DNA of 54,569 nt, taken from Bradyrhizobium sp. 138. Lineage in GTDB: Bacteria > Pseudomonadota > Alphaproteobacteria > Rhizobiales > Xanthobacteraceae. Below the pieces are notes generated by a model. That model made no database searches, was not told where the DNA came from, and saw only the letters and a list, made by a program, of their open reading frames with translations. The number at the start of each line of letters is the position of its first letter. The stretch's first letter is position 1. Below are positions 44,187-52,905 of this stretch, piece after piece. The stretch is from assembly GCF_023074075.1 (NCBI RefSeq), contig NZ_JADPKT010000061.1:1-54569 (forward strand). The letters are read 5' to 3'. A program made the position numbers and the translations under genes.

Positions 44187-45812
44187 ATGGTTGCCAAGGA
44201 CCTGAAATTCGCGACCGAAGCGCGCGAACGGATGCTGCGGGGCATTGATACGCTGGCGAATGCCGTCAAGGTCACGCTCGGTCCCAAGGGGCGCAATGTG
44301 GTGATCGAAAGATCATTCGGCGCGCCGCGTATCACCAAGGACGGTATCACCGTCGCCAGGGAGATCGAGCTTGAGGACAGGTTCGAGAACATGGGCGCCC
44401 AGATGGTGCGCGAGGTGGCGTCCAGGACCAGCGATATCGCGGGCGACGGCACCACGACTGCAACCGTGCTCGCAGAAGCCATTGTCAAGGAAGGCGCCAA
44501 GTCGGTCGCCGCAGGCATGAATCCGATGGACCTTAAACGCGGCATCGATCTTGCGGTGGACGCGATCGTGCATGACCTGAAGTCTCATGCCAGGAAGGTG
44601 ACGGCTAACGAGGAGATCGCTCAGGTCGCCACCATCTCGGCAAATGGCGACGCCGAGATAGGCAAGTTCCTCGCCGACGCCATGAAGAAGGTCGGCAATG
44701 AGGGCGTCATTACGGTGGAAGAGGCAAAGAGCCTCAGCACCGAACTGGAAATCGTCGAAGGCATGCAATTCGACCGCGGCTACATCTCGCCCTATTTCGT
44801 CACCAATGCCGAAAAGATGCGCGTCGAGCTTGAGGACGTCTATCTGCTGATCCACGAGAAGAAGCTGTCTGTACTGCAGTCCCTGCTTCCGCTCCTGGAG
44901 GCGGTGGCGCAATCGGGCAAGCCGCTTCTGATCGTCGCGGAGGATGTCGAAGGCGAAGCGCTTGCAACGCTCCTGGTCAACAAGCTGCGTGGCGGCTTGA
45001 AGGTCGCCGCAGTGAAGGCGCCGGGTTTTGGCGATCGCCGCAAGGCGATGCTGGAAGACATTGCGATCCTGACCGGCGGCACCGCGATCTCCGAAGATAT
45101 CGGCATCAAGCTCGAGAATGTCACGCTCGACATGCTCGGGCGCGCCAAGAAGGTCGTGATCGATAAGGAGAGCACGACCGTCGTCGACGGCGCCGGCGCG
45201 AAAAATGACATTGAAGCGCGCGTGACGCAGATCAAGGTGCAGATCGAGGAGACCACCTCTGACTACGACCGCGAGAAACTACAGGAGCGTTTGGCGAAGC
45301 TTGCCGGCGGGGTCGCGGTGATCCGCGTCGGCGGCGCAACCGAGGTCGAGGTCAAGGAGCGCAAGGACCGCGTCGACGACGCGCATCATGCAACGCGCGC
45401 AGCGGTCGAGGAAGGCATCCTTCCGGGCGGCGGCGTCGCCCTGCTGCGAGCGCAGAAGGTGCTCAAGGGCATGAGGACGGCCAATGCCGATCAGAAGGCA
45501 GGCGTCGAGATCGTGCGCCGCGCGCTGCGGATGCCAGCATGCCAGATCGCCGAGAACGCGGGCGAAGAGGGCTCGCTGGTCGTCAACAAGGTGCTTGAGA
45601 ACGACAACTACAATTGGGGGTTCAATGCTGCGACCGGCGAATATCAGGACATGGTGAAAGCCGGCGTGATCGACCCCGCCAAGGTCGTGCGCACCGCGTT
45701 GCAGGATGCCTCCTCCATCGCCGCGCTCCTGATCACGACGGAAGCGCTGGTCGCCGAAAAGCCGAAGAAGGACGAGACGCATGCGCCGGGCATGCCGCCA
45801 ATGGATTTCTGA
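44187..45812 (+). CDS. groEL: GroEL chaperonin, orphan copy without groES
   Basis: The 541-residue protein is a complete Cpn60 subunit: VTLGPKGRNVVIERSFG, DGITVAREIE, the ATP-binding GDGTTTATVLA, the second ATP motif VDDAHHATRAAVEEGILPGG, and a full apical domain. It forms the double-ring folding cage with GroES. No groES is encoded next to it and no CIRCE-type repeat is visible upstream. The C-terminus ends in PGMPPMDF and lacks the usual GGM repeat tail, a difference from housekeeping copies. The ATG at 44187 follows GGGAGG. Alphaproteobacteria such as Bradyrhizobium often have several groEL genes. Confidence 0.97.
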   Translation: MVAKDLKFATEARERMLRGIDTLANAVKVTLGPKGRNVVIERSFGAPRITKDGITVAREIELEDRFENMGAQMVREVASRTSDIAGDGTTTATVLAEAIVKEGAKSVAAGMNPMDLKRGIDLAVDAIVHDLKSHARKVTANEEIAQVATISANGDAEIGKFLADAMKKVGNEGVITVEEAKSLSTELEIVEGMQFDRGYISPYFVTNAEKMRVELEDVYLLIHEKKLSVLQSLLPLLEAVAQSGKPLLIVAEDVEGEALATLLVNKLRGGLKVAAVKAPGFGDRRKAMLEDIAILTGGTAISEDIGIKLENVTLDMLGRAKKVVIDKESTTVVDGAGAKNDIEARVTQIKVQIEETTSDYDREKLQERLAKLAGGVAVIRVGGATEVEVKERKDRVDDAHHATRAAVEEGILPGGGVALLRAQKVLKGMRTANADQKAGVEIVRRALRMPACQIAENAGEEGSLVVNKVLENDNYNWGFNAATGEYQDMVKAGVIDPAKVVRTALQDASSIAALLITTEALVAEKPKKDETHAPGMPPMDF

Positions 45813-45851
45813 CGGCAACCGGCCGCTCCCTTCCGGGCGATCAAGCGTGCA

Positions 45852-46148
45852 TCAGGCTTGCTCTTGCAATACTGCGGCACCGAGTTCGTCGAAACGAAAC
45901 AGCTGAAAGATCCGCTGGCCATTGAAATCGAGGACCCTCAAGTCGTCCGTTTCGTGCAGATCGCTCTCGACCGCGTGGAAATGCCCGCCATAGCGCTCCT
46001 TCGCGAGATCAAGCGGCACATCGAAGGCGACAAACTTGCCGATTCCTTTGGCTTTGAGCCTGCCCATGAACTTCGGATCGTGCAGCGTTCCGTGGGACGT
46101 GAGGACCAGCAACGGACCACTGGCCGTGAGCAGCAGAAGGGACCTCAT
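45852..46148 (-). CDS. conserved hypothetical protein, 98 aa
   Basis: The product has a plausible small alpha/beta composition: SGPLLVLTSHGTLHDPKFMG, KGIGKFVAFDVPLDLAKERY and DLRVLDFNGQRIFQLFRFDE. It resembles a cytosolic hypothetical protein that I associate with stress genes in Bradyrhizobium, but no domain is known. It is convergent with groEL, stops 39 bp apart. Confidence 0.65.
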   Translation of the reverse strand: MRSLLLLTASGPLLVLTSHGTLHDPKFMGRLKAKGIGKFVAFDVPLDLAKERYGGHFHAVESDLHETDDLRVLDFNGQRIFQLFRFDELGAAVLQEQA

Positions 46149-46439
46149 CGATCAACTCCCTCGTCGTTGGTTTCACCAGCACCTATGCGGCGAACAAGGT
46201 CGCGGCAACCGTCGTGCCGGCGCCTGTCGATAGATACATAGGAGCGAGCTAGCTCGACTGCACGGTTGCGATTGTTCAGAGCCTATCGAAAGTGTCGTCG
46301 AGAGCTGTACGCCGCTTGTCCTCATCGCAAGAGGGCGCCTTGTTTTCGAAGGCCGCTATCTGAACCATCCTCACCCGCGCCCCTCTCAGGGAGTCCATGC
46401 GCAGGCGCTACAACTGCAAATCACTTCAAGCGCAAAACT

Positions 46440-47018
46440 TCACTCCTCCAATTTCTTGCTCAGTTCAGGATCGAGCTTGTTCCGGTCGACGGACTGATAG
46501 AACGTGATGGGCCTGCATTTTCCCTCGAAATCCGCGAGGACGATGGCCGTCCACGGATTCGTGATATCGCCCGAACCCTCGCGGAGCTCCGGCATGACCT
46601 TGCGAGCAGCGATCACATACCAAGCGCGACCGGCCGTTGCGGCCTTCGCAGCCGCAGCGAACTCATCCAATATTCCACGCAGATTTTTGCGCATTTCTTC
46701 TTCAGTGTCCCCGCGCAGGTATTTTCGAGACGACTTTCCCGCCTCTCCGTACTCATGATGAATGTTCAACTGAAGTCTCGCATCGTCCACGTCGATCTTG
46801 GTCACCCGTATCGCCGCTCCGCCTTCGCGAAGATAGTCCCGCACCCGGACGTCGCAGGCCAAAAATCTGTCCGTGGCGGGTTGAGCCGCGCCAGCTGCGG
46901 GGGACACCGCGGCAAGCGCCCGGGTGTTCTTTTTTCGAGAACCAGCGTCCGCAGGCATCGTGGCGATGACGGCGCTCAGGAGCGCCGCGGCAAGCACGAT
47001 TGGAAGAGGGGCGTTCAT
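46440..47018 (-). CDS. secreted hypothetical protein, 192 aa
   Basis: An N-terminal signal peptide (LPIVLAAALLSAVIATMPAD, cleavage after about residue 25) precedes a mature domain with DRFLACDVRVRDYLREGGAA, IDVDDARLQLNIHHEYGEAG and a final PITFYQSVDRNKLDPEL. No family is recognised. It is divergent from the penicillin-binding protein gene, so they share a 194 bp upstream region. Confidence 0.65.
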   Translation of the reverse strand: MNAPLPIVLAAALLSAVIATMPADAGSRKKNTRALAAVSPAAGAAQPATDRFLACDVRVRDYLREGGAAIRVTKIDVDDARLQLNIHHEYGEAGKSSRKYLRGDTEEEMRKNLRGILDEFAAAAKAATAGRAWYVIAARKVMPELREGSGDITNPWTAIVLADFEGKCRPITFYQSVDRNKLDPELSKKLEE

Positions 47019-47212
47019 GGGCGCGCTGCCAATTCGGTGTTTCCAAAACGCACTGACCGCAGCGTTGGTTCCTCGGCCCGGCCAGGTCGGAGGGGTGCCG
47101 AAGGCCGGGGAAGCCGCGGGGCGCCTCGGGAACTTTTTCCTCGAAACAGCCTTGTTTGATATTGTTCTACAAGAAGGGACCTTACGGAGCGGTGTTTTGA
47201 CCGCGGCAGGTC

Positions 47213-50044
47213 ATGGACTCGATTCTCATCAAGATCTTCGCCACGGCGCTTGCCTTCAGCCAGGTCGCTACCCGTCCGGATGGGGTCAAGACGGAGTTCG
47301 ATGCGGTCCGCGACCGCTCCGAGGTGGCGCAGCTTTTGGGTGCCGGCTGCGCCCACATGCGCAAGGCCTTCGACATCGAGGACATCAACCTGGACGATCT
47401 GATTGCCACTGCCATGGATGACAAGGAGGCATTGAGCAGCGAGGTCAAGGCACTCAAAGGACTAAATCTGGCCGACCTCCAGGTCGCCTATAGGCAGTTC
47501 TGCAAGGTCGAAAAAGTGGAAGGATCTCCGGTCGATCTTGGTCAGGTCATCGCTTTCTACAACAGCGCGGTCAAGGATCTGCCCGACGCCGTGCAGCTTA
47601 AGCACCTCAGGCTTCCTGGCACCAGCGTAGTCCTCGACAGCAAGAGCGAGCACCTTGCTGAGATTTACGTGCCGAACAACCGCCGCATCTCGGTCAAGCT
47701 TGCCGATATCCCGGAAGCGGTGCGCAACGCATTTGTCGCCGCCGAGGACAAGCGCTTCTTCCAACACACCGGCATTGACGAGCGCGGACTGGTCCGCGCC
47801 TTCATCGGCAACTTCACGCACCCGGGCCGGCCGCAGGGCGGCTCGACCATTACCCAGCAGGTCGCCAAGAACCTGCTCGTGGGAAACGACATCACTTACG
47901 AAAGAAAACTGCGCGAAATGATCGTTGCCTCGCGGATGGAACGCGCCCTGACCAAGGCGGAAATCCTCGAGCTCTATCTCAACTCGATTTATCTCGGTCG
48001 TGGGGCCTGGGGCATCGAGATGGCGGCGCGCAGCTATTTCGGCAAACCAGCCAAGGCGCTCTCTGCCGTCGAGGGCGCGCTGCTCGCCGGGCTCGCCAAG
48101 GGACCGAACTACTTCAACCCCGACCAACATCCTGAGCGCGCGCGCGAGCGCCTTGCCTATGTCCTGGGCCGCATGCAGGATGACGCCATGATCGACGCCG
48201 CCGCGGCGCAAGCAGCATTGCCGCGGCTCGTCGAGTACCGGCCGAAGCGACGGGACTTCGGTTTTCACTTCGTCGATCACATTGCCCGCGAGGCAAAGGC
48301 GGCCGCGGGCCTCGATACTCTCACCAATTCCTCCTACACGGTGCGCTCGACCGTCAACTCGGCCTTGCAGCGCGTAGTCGAAGCGACATTGCAGGAGGGC
48401 CTCGCGCGGTACGAGCTGAACACTGGTCGGTACAAATTCGAGGGACCCGAAGCGAACATTTCCGATATGGTTCGTCTGGTTGCGGCAGACCCGAGAACTA
48501 CGGAACCGGCTTGGCTCGTGGCGTTGAAGGCGACCCGGCTACCTCTCTATGACGTTCACTGGGAATCGGCGATCGTCCTCGAGAATACGCGTGGCAAGCG
48601 CGGCGATGCGATCAACGTCGGTCTGACCGACGGAAGAATCCTGCCACTGAACACCTGGAGCGCCGCGATCCGGCGCGGTCTCAAGCCGTACGACGTGGTC
48701 TATGTTCAGGTGGGCGAAGCCAAGGGCAAGCAAGCGGCGCGTGCCGATCTGCGCATTCGACCGACCGTGCAGGGTGCGGCGCTTGTACTCGGGAACGAAA
48801 CCGGCCGCATTCTCGCGATGGCGGGCGGCTTTTCGTATCCCGCAAGCCAGCTCAACCGAGTCGTCCAGAGTCTGCGGCAACCCGGCTCCACCTTGAAACC
48901 GCTGACTTACCTCGCCGCCCTACGGAAGGGATTGCAGCCCAACACGCTGGTGATGGACGAACCCATTACGCTGGCACCGATCGGTGCGACGGGCTCCGCG
49001 CGCCAGCGCGGTTTCTGGTCGCCGAGGAACTACGACGGCGGCGCTTCGGGCGCCATTACGCTGCGGCGTGCGCTGGAGAACTCGCGGAATCTCGCCACCG
49101 CGCAATTGCTCGCGACCGGCCTCGACGACAGCGCCGAGCAGGGCCTCGACCGGGTCTGCGAGCTCGCGATGGAAGCGCAGCTCTACAAGGAATGCATGCG
49201 CTACTACCCGTTCGTGCTCGGCGCCCAAACTGTGCGCCTCATCGACCTTGCGGCGTTTTATGCAGCGATCGCCAACGAAGGCGCACGGCCCCAGCCCCAT
49301 GCGATCGAGACGATCGAACAGGACGGCCGCGCCATCTACCGGCACGATCCGCGTGCGGTGGACTGGATCGGCTCCGCCGACCGCGCATCGTTTTACCAGT
49401 TGAAAACAATGCTGCAGGGCGTGCTCGCGCGCGGAACCGCGCACGCGGTCAAGCATCTTTCGCCCTATGTCGGCGGCAAGACCGGTACCACCGATAATTG
49501 GGCCGATGCCTGGTTCGTCGGTTTCACAAATGACGTCACCGTCGCCATCTGGGTCGGCTACGACAACGGCGACGGCGGACGTCGCACCCTTGGGCGCGGC
49601 GAGACCGGAGCAAAAGTGGCGCTGCCGATGTTCGAGCCGATCGTGCAGGCAGCATGGGAGCTGCACGCTCCCAGGACGGCGTTGAACGGCCCTTCGCGCG
49701 AAGCCATGCATCGGCTCGTTACTCTGTCGATCGATCCCTATACCGGCAATCCTGCGCCGGCCGGCTCCGGGCGCGCATTCACCGAGTACTTCAAGAGGGA
49801 TCCGGCAGGCAGAACCAATGATACGCAATTTCGGATCGTGTCGCGTGCAGACGCCGGGCCATTCCAGCAGTGGTCCGACGATAACCACCATTACAGCGAC
49901 AACCGGCCGCCCTTTCCATTCCCGACCTGGCATCTTGGTCCGCACGAACATCCCTCCTGGCGCGGATATCCCGATGATGAGGACCGCCTCCCGCGACCGC
50001 CGTCCCGAGTCGATCCCGATTATTTCTGGCGGCGGCTGAATTGA
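47213..50044 (+). CDS. class A penicillin-binding protein with an unusual N-terminal region
   Basis: The 943-residue protein makes and cross-links peptidoglycan. The glycosyltransferase domain (about 140-310) has catalytic Glu178 (AAEDKRFFQHTG), QGGSTITQQ and RKLREMIVASRMER. The transpeptidase domain has the SxxK nucleophile S559/K562 (QPGSTLKP), SRN at 624-626 and KTG at 756-758. The first 135 residues are not a typical short cytoplasmic tail plus transmembrane anchor: after a weakly hydrophobic start (ILIKIFATALAFS) they form a charged, helical region (DIEDINLDDLIATAMDDKEA). It may be exported with a cleaved signal instead of anchored. The downstream gene overlaps or closely follows. Confidence 0.92.
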   Translation: MDSILIKIFATALAFSQVATRPDGVKTEFDAVRDRSEVAQLLGAGCAHMRKAFDIEDINLDDLIATAMDDKEALSSEVKALKGLNLADLQVAYRQFCKVEKVEGSPVDLGQVIAFYNSAVKDLPDAVQLKHLRLPGTSVVLDSKSEHLAEIYVPNNRRISVKLADIPEAVRNAFVAAEDKRFFQHTGIDERGLVRAFIGNFTHPGRPQGGSTITQQVAKNLLVGNDITYERKLREMIVASRMERALTKAEILELYLNSIYLGRGAWGIEMAARSYFGKPAKALSAVEGALLAGLAKGPNYFNPDQHPERARERLAYVLGRMQDDAMIDAAAAQAALPRLVEYRPKRRDFGFHFVDHIAREAKAAAGLDTLTNSSYTVRSTVNSALQRVVEATLQEGLARYELNTGRYKFEGPEANISDMVRLVAADPRTTEPAWLVALKATRLPLYDVHWESAIVLENTRGKRGDAINVGLTDGRILPLNTWSAAIRRGLKPYDVVYVQVGEAKGKQAARADLRIRPTVQGAALVLGNETGRILAMAGGFSYPASQLNRVVQSLRQPGSTLKPLTYLAALRKGLQPNTLVMDEPITLAPIGATGSARQRGFWSPRNYDGGASGAITLRRALENSRNLATAQLLATGLDDSAEQGLDRVCELAMEAQLYKECMRYYPFVLGAQTVRLIDLAAFYAAIANEGARPQPHAIETIEQDGRAIYRHDPRAVDWIGSADRASFYQLKTMLQGVLARGTAHAVKHLSPYVGGKTGTTDNWADAWFVGFTNDVTVAIWVGYDNGDGGRRTLGRGETGAKVALPMFEPIVQAAWELHAPRTALNGPSREAMHRLVTLSIDPYTGNPAPAGSGRAFTEYFKRDPAGRTNDTQFRIVSRADAGPFQQWSDDNHHYSDNRPPFPFPTWHLGPHEHPSWRGYPDDEDRLPRPPSRVDPDYFWRRLN

Positions 50045-50052
50045 GCACGCCC

Positions 50053-51060
50053 ATGAGACTCCACCGTGCCGCTGTCCTCATCGCCGCCTGGGTGGCCGCT
50101 TGCACGGGCGCGGCGGCGCAGGAATTCCAGCTTGAGGACGTACCCGCAGTCGCCAGCGTTCCGATCGCACAGATCAAAACCCGCACCGTCATCTTCGCCG
50201 ACCAACGCAACGACAAGCTTGCCGATTCCTCGACCGGGCTCATTCCCTTCGAAGATTGGGCCCGCTCACGTCCGGTTCAGCGGCGCTTCCTCTCGCTCTT
50301 CCCGAGCTTCGTTGAGCCCACGCTCAACCAACAAACGAAGCTGAAGCTCTCGGTCTACCAGGCGGAGGCGCGGTTTCGACTTCCAAGACCGGCAGCGGCA
50401 TTGGATCTGTCGCGGTATGCGAATATTGCGTTCCTCGAGCAGATCGATCCGGCAGTCAAGCACCGGCCGATCACGGCGGCCGATGCTGTTCCCAACAAGG
50501 ACGCCGACGCCGCGCACAACCGTACGCCGGAGCGCCGCTGGTGCGAGGACGCGAAGGCGATCTGCGCGCAGTCCCGTTACATGTTCGAAGGGAAAATTCC
50601 GGCGGGCATTCAGCTCGCCAACAAGCTGCGCGAGGAGAGAAAAAAGCCCATTCCGGATTTCATCGAGTTCCAGAGTGAGATCATGCTGATCAGGCAGCCG
50701 CACCTTGCCGAGCTGCCGAGCCTGACGGGACTCGACTCCACAGTCACCAGCGGGCTCGAGCAGAACATCTTTTGGGTCAACCAGGTCATCCAGTTCGGCA
50801 AGCTGCTTGCAGTACTGCAACAGCATCCGACCGAGCGGGAAGCCGCCATCGCAACGGTCTACATCCTGATTGTTGTCAGGGCCGACGTGCTGAACAAGCA
50901 AAGGGAATACAGCAATACTCCCATTCTGCGAAACCTCGTGCCCGCGCAACTGCTCATGGGCAAGAGCTCCTTCAACAGCGGCGATTCGCTGAGCGCCGGC
51001 CTGCCGAAATATGCCAGAAGCCGCATCAAGGCGATCGCCGACATGATGGAGCGGGAATGA
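50053..51060 (+). CDS. secreted hypothetical protein following the penicillin-binding protein
   Basis: The 335-residue protein has a signal peptide (RLHRAAVLIAAWVAACTGAA, cleavage near AAAQE) and a mature region with RSRPVQRRFLSLFPSFVEPT and NSGDSLSAGLPKYARSRIKA. No domain is recognised. It may start at ATG 50053 or at a TTG at 50041 that overlaps the penicillin-binding protein stop; both indicate cotranscription and a possible role as its periplasmic partner. Confidence 0.7.
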   Translation: MRLHRAAVLIAAWVAACTGAAAQEFQLEDVPAVASVPIAQIKTRTVIFADQRNDKLADSSTGLIPFEDWARSRPVQRRFLSLFPSFVEPTLNQQTKLKLSVYQAEARFRLPRPAAALDLSRYANIAFLEQIDPAVKHRPITAADAVPNKDADAAHNRTPERRWCEDAKAICAQSRYMFEGKIPAGIQLANKLREERKKPIPDFIEFQSEIMLIRQPHLAELPSLTGLDSTVTSGLEQNIFWVNQVIQFGKLLAVLQQHPTEREAAIATVYILIVVRADVLNKQREYSNTPILRNLVPAQLLMGKSSFNSGDSLSAGLPKYARSRIKAIADMMERE

Positions 51061-51206
51061 GCAGATCGTGTACGGCGACGAATGGCTGGCACCCCGCCAG
51101 CGGCAAGACTCTTACCCGCCATAGCTGGCAAGATCAGTCGATCGACGGGCTGGCACGCCCGATCGTGACTCCCATCGCAATATATCGCGGAATATCGTGC
51201 GAATGG

Positions 51207-51278
51207 CGCTCCCTAGGGGAATCGAACCCCTGTTTCAGCCTTGAGAGGGCCGCGTCCTAACCGCTAGACGAAGGGAGC
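51207..51278 (-). tRNA. tRNA-Glu (anticodon CTC)
   Basis: On the minus strand the 72-nt sequence folds into a cloverleaf: acceptor GCTCCCT/AGGGAGC with discriminator G, D-arm TCTAGCGGTTAGGA, anticodon loop CTCTCAA (anticodon CTC at 51243-51245) and T-arm AGGGGTTCGATTCCCCT. CCA is not encoded. No integrase or duplicated tRNA 3' end was seen nearby, so no island insertion is suggested. Confidence 0.95.
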
Positions 51279-51335
51279 GTGAGGGCTAGCCAATAGCCTC
51301 GAAATTTGTCCGCCGCAAGGACCCAGGCGGGCCTT

Positions 51336-51680
51336 TTACGGCTCATTGGCGAATTTCAGCTTTCCCGCCGGCTTCAGGCTGTGCGCGTCGAAGGTGCGGA
51401 TCTCGATGACCCCGCCGAGATCCAGCGTGACCACGAGGCGGTCGCCCGCGACGCCGGTCGAGACGATTTTGGCGCCCTTGGGCAGGGTGGCGGTGACGTC
51501 GCCGGCGGGCTCAGGTGCCCTTCCCTCCGACTTGAAAAGGCGGTAGCCCACCGCGATCAGCACGGCGCAGATCGCCAGCGCCGTGGTCAACCCCGCGATC
51601 AGCATCATCCGCCGCACCCGCGCGAACAGCGCGGCCTGTTCGGGGGTCGGTTCGGGAACAGCGGTATCAGACGTCGTCAT
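51336..51680 (-). CDS. small membrane protein, DUF6476-like
   Basis: The 114-residue protein has one transmembrane helix (about 27-46, LIAGLTTALAICAVLIAVGY) preceded by a short acidic N-terminus with the TPEQAALFARVRRMM segment, and a C-terminal strand-rich domain (LPKGAKIVSTGVAGDRLVVT, EIRTFDAHSLKPAGKLKF). From memory this matches DUF6476 of Rhizobiales. Its ATG overlaps that of the divergent pseudouridine synthase gene. Confidence 0.75.
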   Translation of the reverse strand: MTTSDTAVPEPTPEQAALFARVRRMMLIAGLTTALAICAVLIAVGYRLFKSEGRAPEPAGDVTATLPKGAKIVSTGVAGDRLVVTLDLGGVIEIRTFDAHSLKPAGKLKFANEP

Positions 51681-52686
51681 GGAAAGCTCAGGCTCTGCGC
51701 AAAGGTTGGAGGTTGTCGTCGCCGGTGACGAGGGCTCGGCCCGGCTCGACCGCGTGCTGGCGGCGCGCCTGCCGGAGCTGTCGCGATCGAGGCTGAAAGC
51801 CCTGATCCTGGCGGGCGCAGTACACCTGAAGGCCTCCGCGGTCCGCGACCCCGCTTATCACGTCGCATCCGGCGATACGATCACAATCGACGTGCCGGAG
51901 GCGGCGCCGCCGGAGCCGAAGGGGGAGGATATCGCCCTCGACATCGTGTTCGAGGACGACGACATCGTCGTTCTCAACAAGCCGAAGGGGCTGGTGGTGC
52001 ATCCCGCCGCCGGCCACGAGACCGGTACGCTGGTGAATGCGCTGATCGCCCATTGCGGCACCTCGCTCTCCGGCATCGGCGGGGTGCGCCGGCCCGGCAT
52101 CGTGCACCGGCTCGACAAGGATACCACGGGGCTGATGGTGGTCGCCAAGAACGACCTCGCCCACGCCTCGCTGACCGCGCAATTCGCCGACCACGGCCGC
52201 ACCGGCGAGATGCGGCGCGGCTACATGGCCTTCGCCTGGGGCGTGCCCGGCCGGCATCGCGGCACAATCGATGCGCCGATCGACCGCCATCCGCATGCGC
52301 GCGAGAAGATGGCGGTGCGCCAGGGCGGCCGCGAGGCGGTGACGCATTGGGAGATCCTGGAGAGCTTCGCGGCGCGCGACGGCAAGCCGATTGCGACGCT
52401 GCTCGCCTGCGAGCTTGAGACCGGGCGCACCCACCAGATCCGCGTCCACCTCGCCCATATCGGTCATCCCCTGATGGGCGATGCGGTCTATGGCCCGCAT
52501 TTCAAGACCAAGGCGAACCAGCTTGGCCCGGAATCGCAGGCAGCATTGGCCGCGCTGGGGCGGCAGGCCTTGCATGCCTATTTGCTGGTATTGGAGCACC
52601 CAAGGACCGGAGAATTACTCCACTGGGAGGCGCCCTTGCCGGAGGATTTGCTTCTCCTTCAGGGTGCGCTGAAAGCGGCGCAATGA
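51679..52686 (+). CDS. RluA-family 23S rRNA pseudouridine synthase (RluD-like)
   Basis: The 335-residue protein has an N-terminal S4-type RNA-binding region (ARLDRVLAARLPELSRSRLK) and the RluA catalytic domain: VLNKPKGLVVHPAAGH, catalytic Asp in GIVHRLDKDTTGLMVVAK, and ELETGRTHQIRVHLAHIGHP. It likely modifies 23S rRNA helix 69 like RluD. The ATG at 51679 fits the family start; a longer in-frame upstream extension exists but would run into the divergent gene. It is followed after 219 bp by rpoH, a common order in alphaproteobacteria. Confidence 0.9.
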   Translation: MESSGSAQRLEVVVAGDEGSARLDRVLAARLPELSRSRLKALILAGAVHLKASAVRDPAYHVASGDTITIDVPEAAPPEPKGEDIALDIVFEDDDIVVLNKPKGLVVHPAAGHETGTLVNALIAHCGTSLSGIGGVRRPGIVHRLDKDTTGLMVVAKNDLAHASLTAQFADHGRTGEMRRGYMAFAWGVPGRHRGTIDAPIDRHPHAREKMAVRQGGREAVTHWEILESFAARDGKPIATLLACELETGRTHQIRVHLAHIGHPLMGDAVYGPHFKTKANQLGPESQAALAALGRQALHAYLLVLEHPRTGELLHWEAPLPEDLLLLQGALKAAQ

Positions 52687-52905
52687 CGCAGCCATTTTAA
52701 GAAAAGCGTTACATTACAAAAGATTATAGCTGCCACACGGGGACGTGACGTCAGCAATCCTTCCCTTTTTGACCCCCCATGGGGTATATTGCGCCTGCGT
52801 TGGAAATGACCAACGCGGAACATCGCAGCTACGGCCGGCTTTAACACAGCGGTCGTCTGCCTGGCCCGCCGCTATCGGGGGCCTGAACCTTTGGAGGGCT
52901 TCAGT

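Noticed and set aside
46149..46439. Possible gene in the 290 bp gap between two minus-strand hypothetical genes
   Set aside because: Only short Arg/Ser/Cys-rich frames occur; nothing supports a gene.
51061..51278. Genomic island attachment site at tRNA-Glu
   Set aside because: No integrase and no second copy of the tRNA 3' end (CCCCTAGGGAGCG) was seen in the window.
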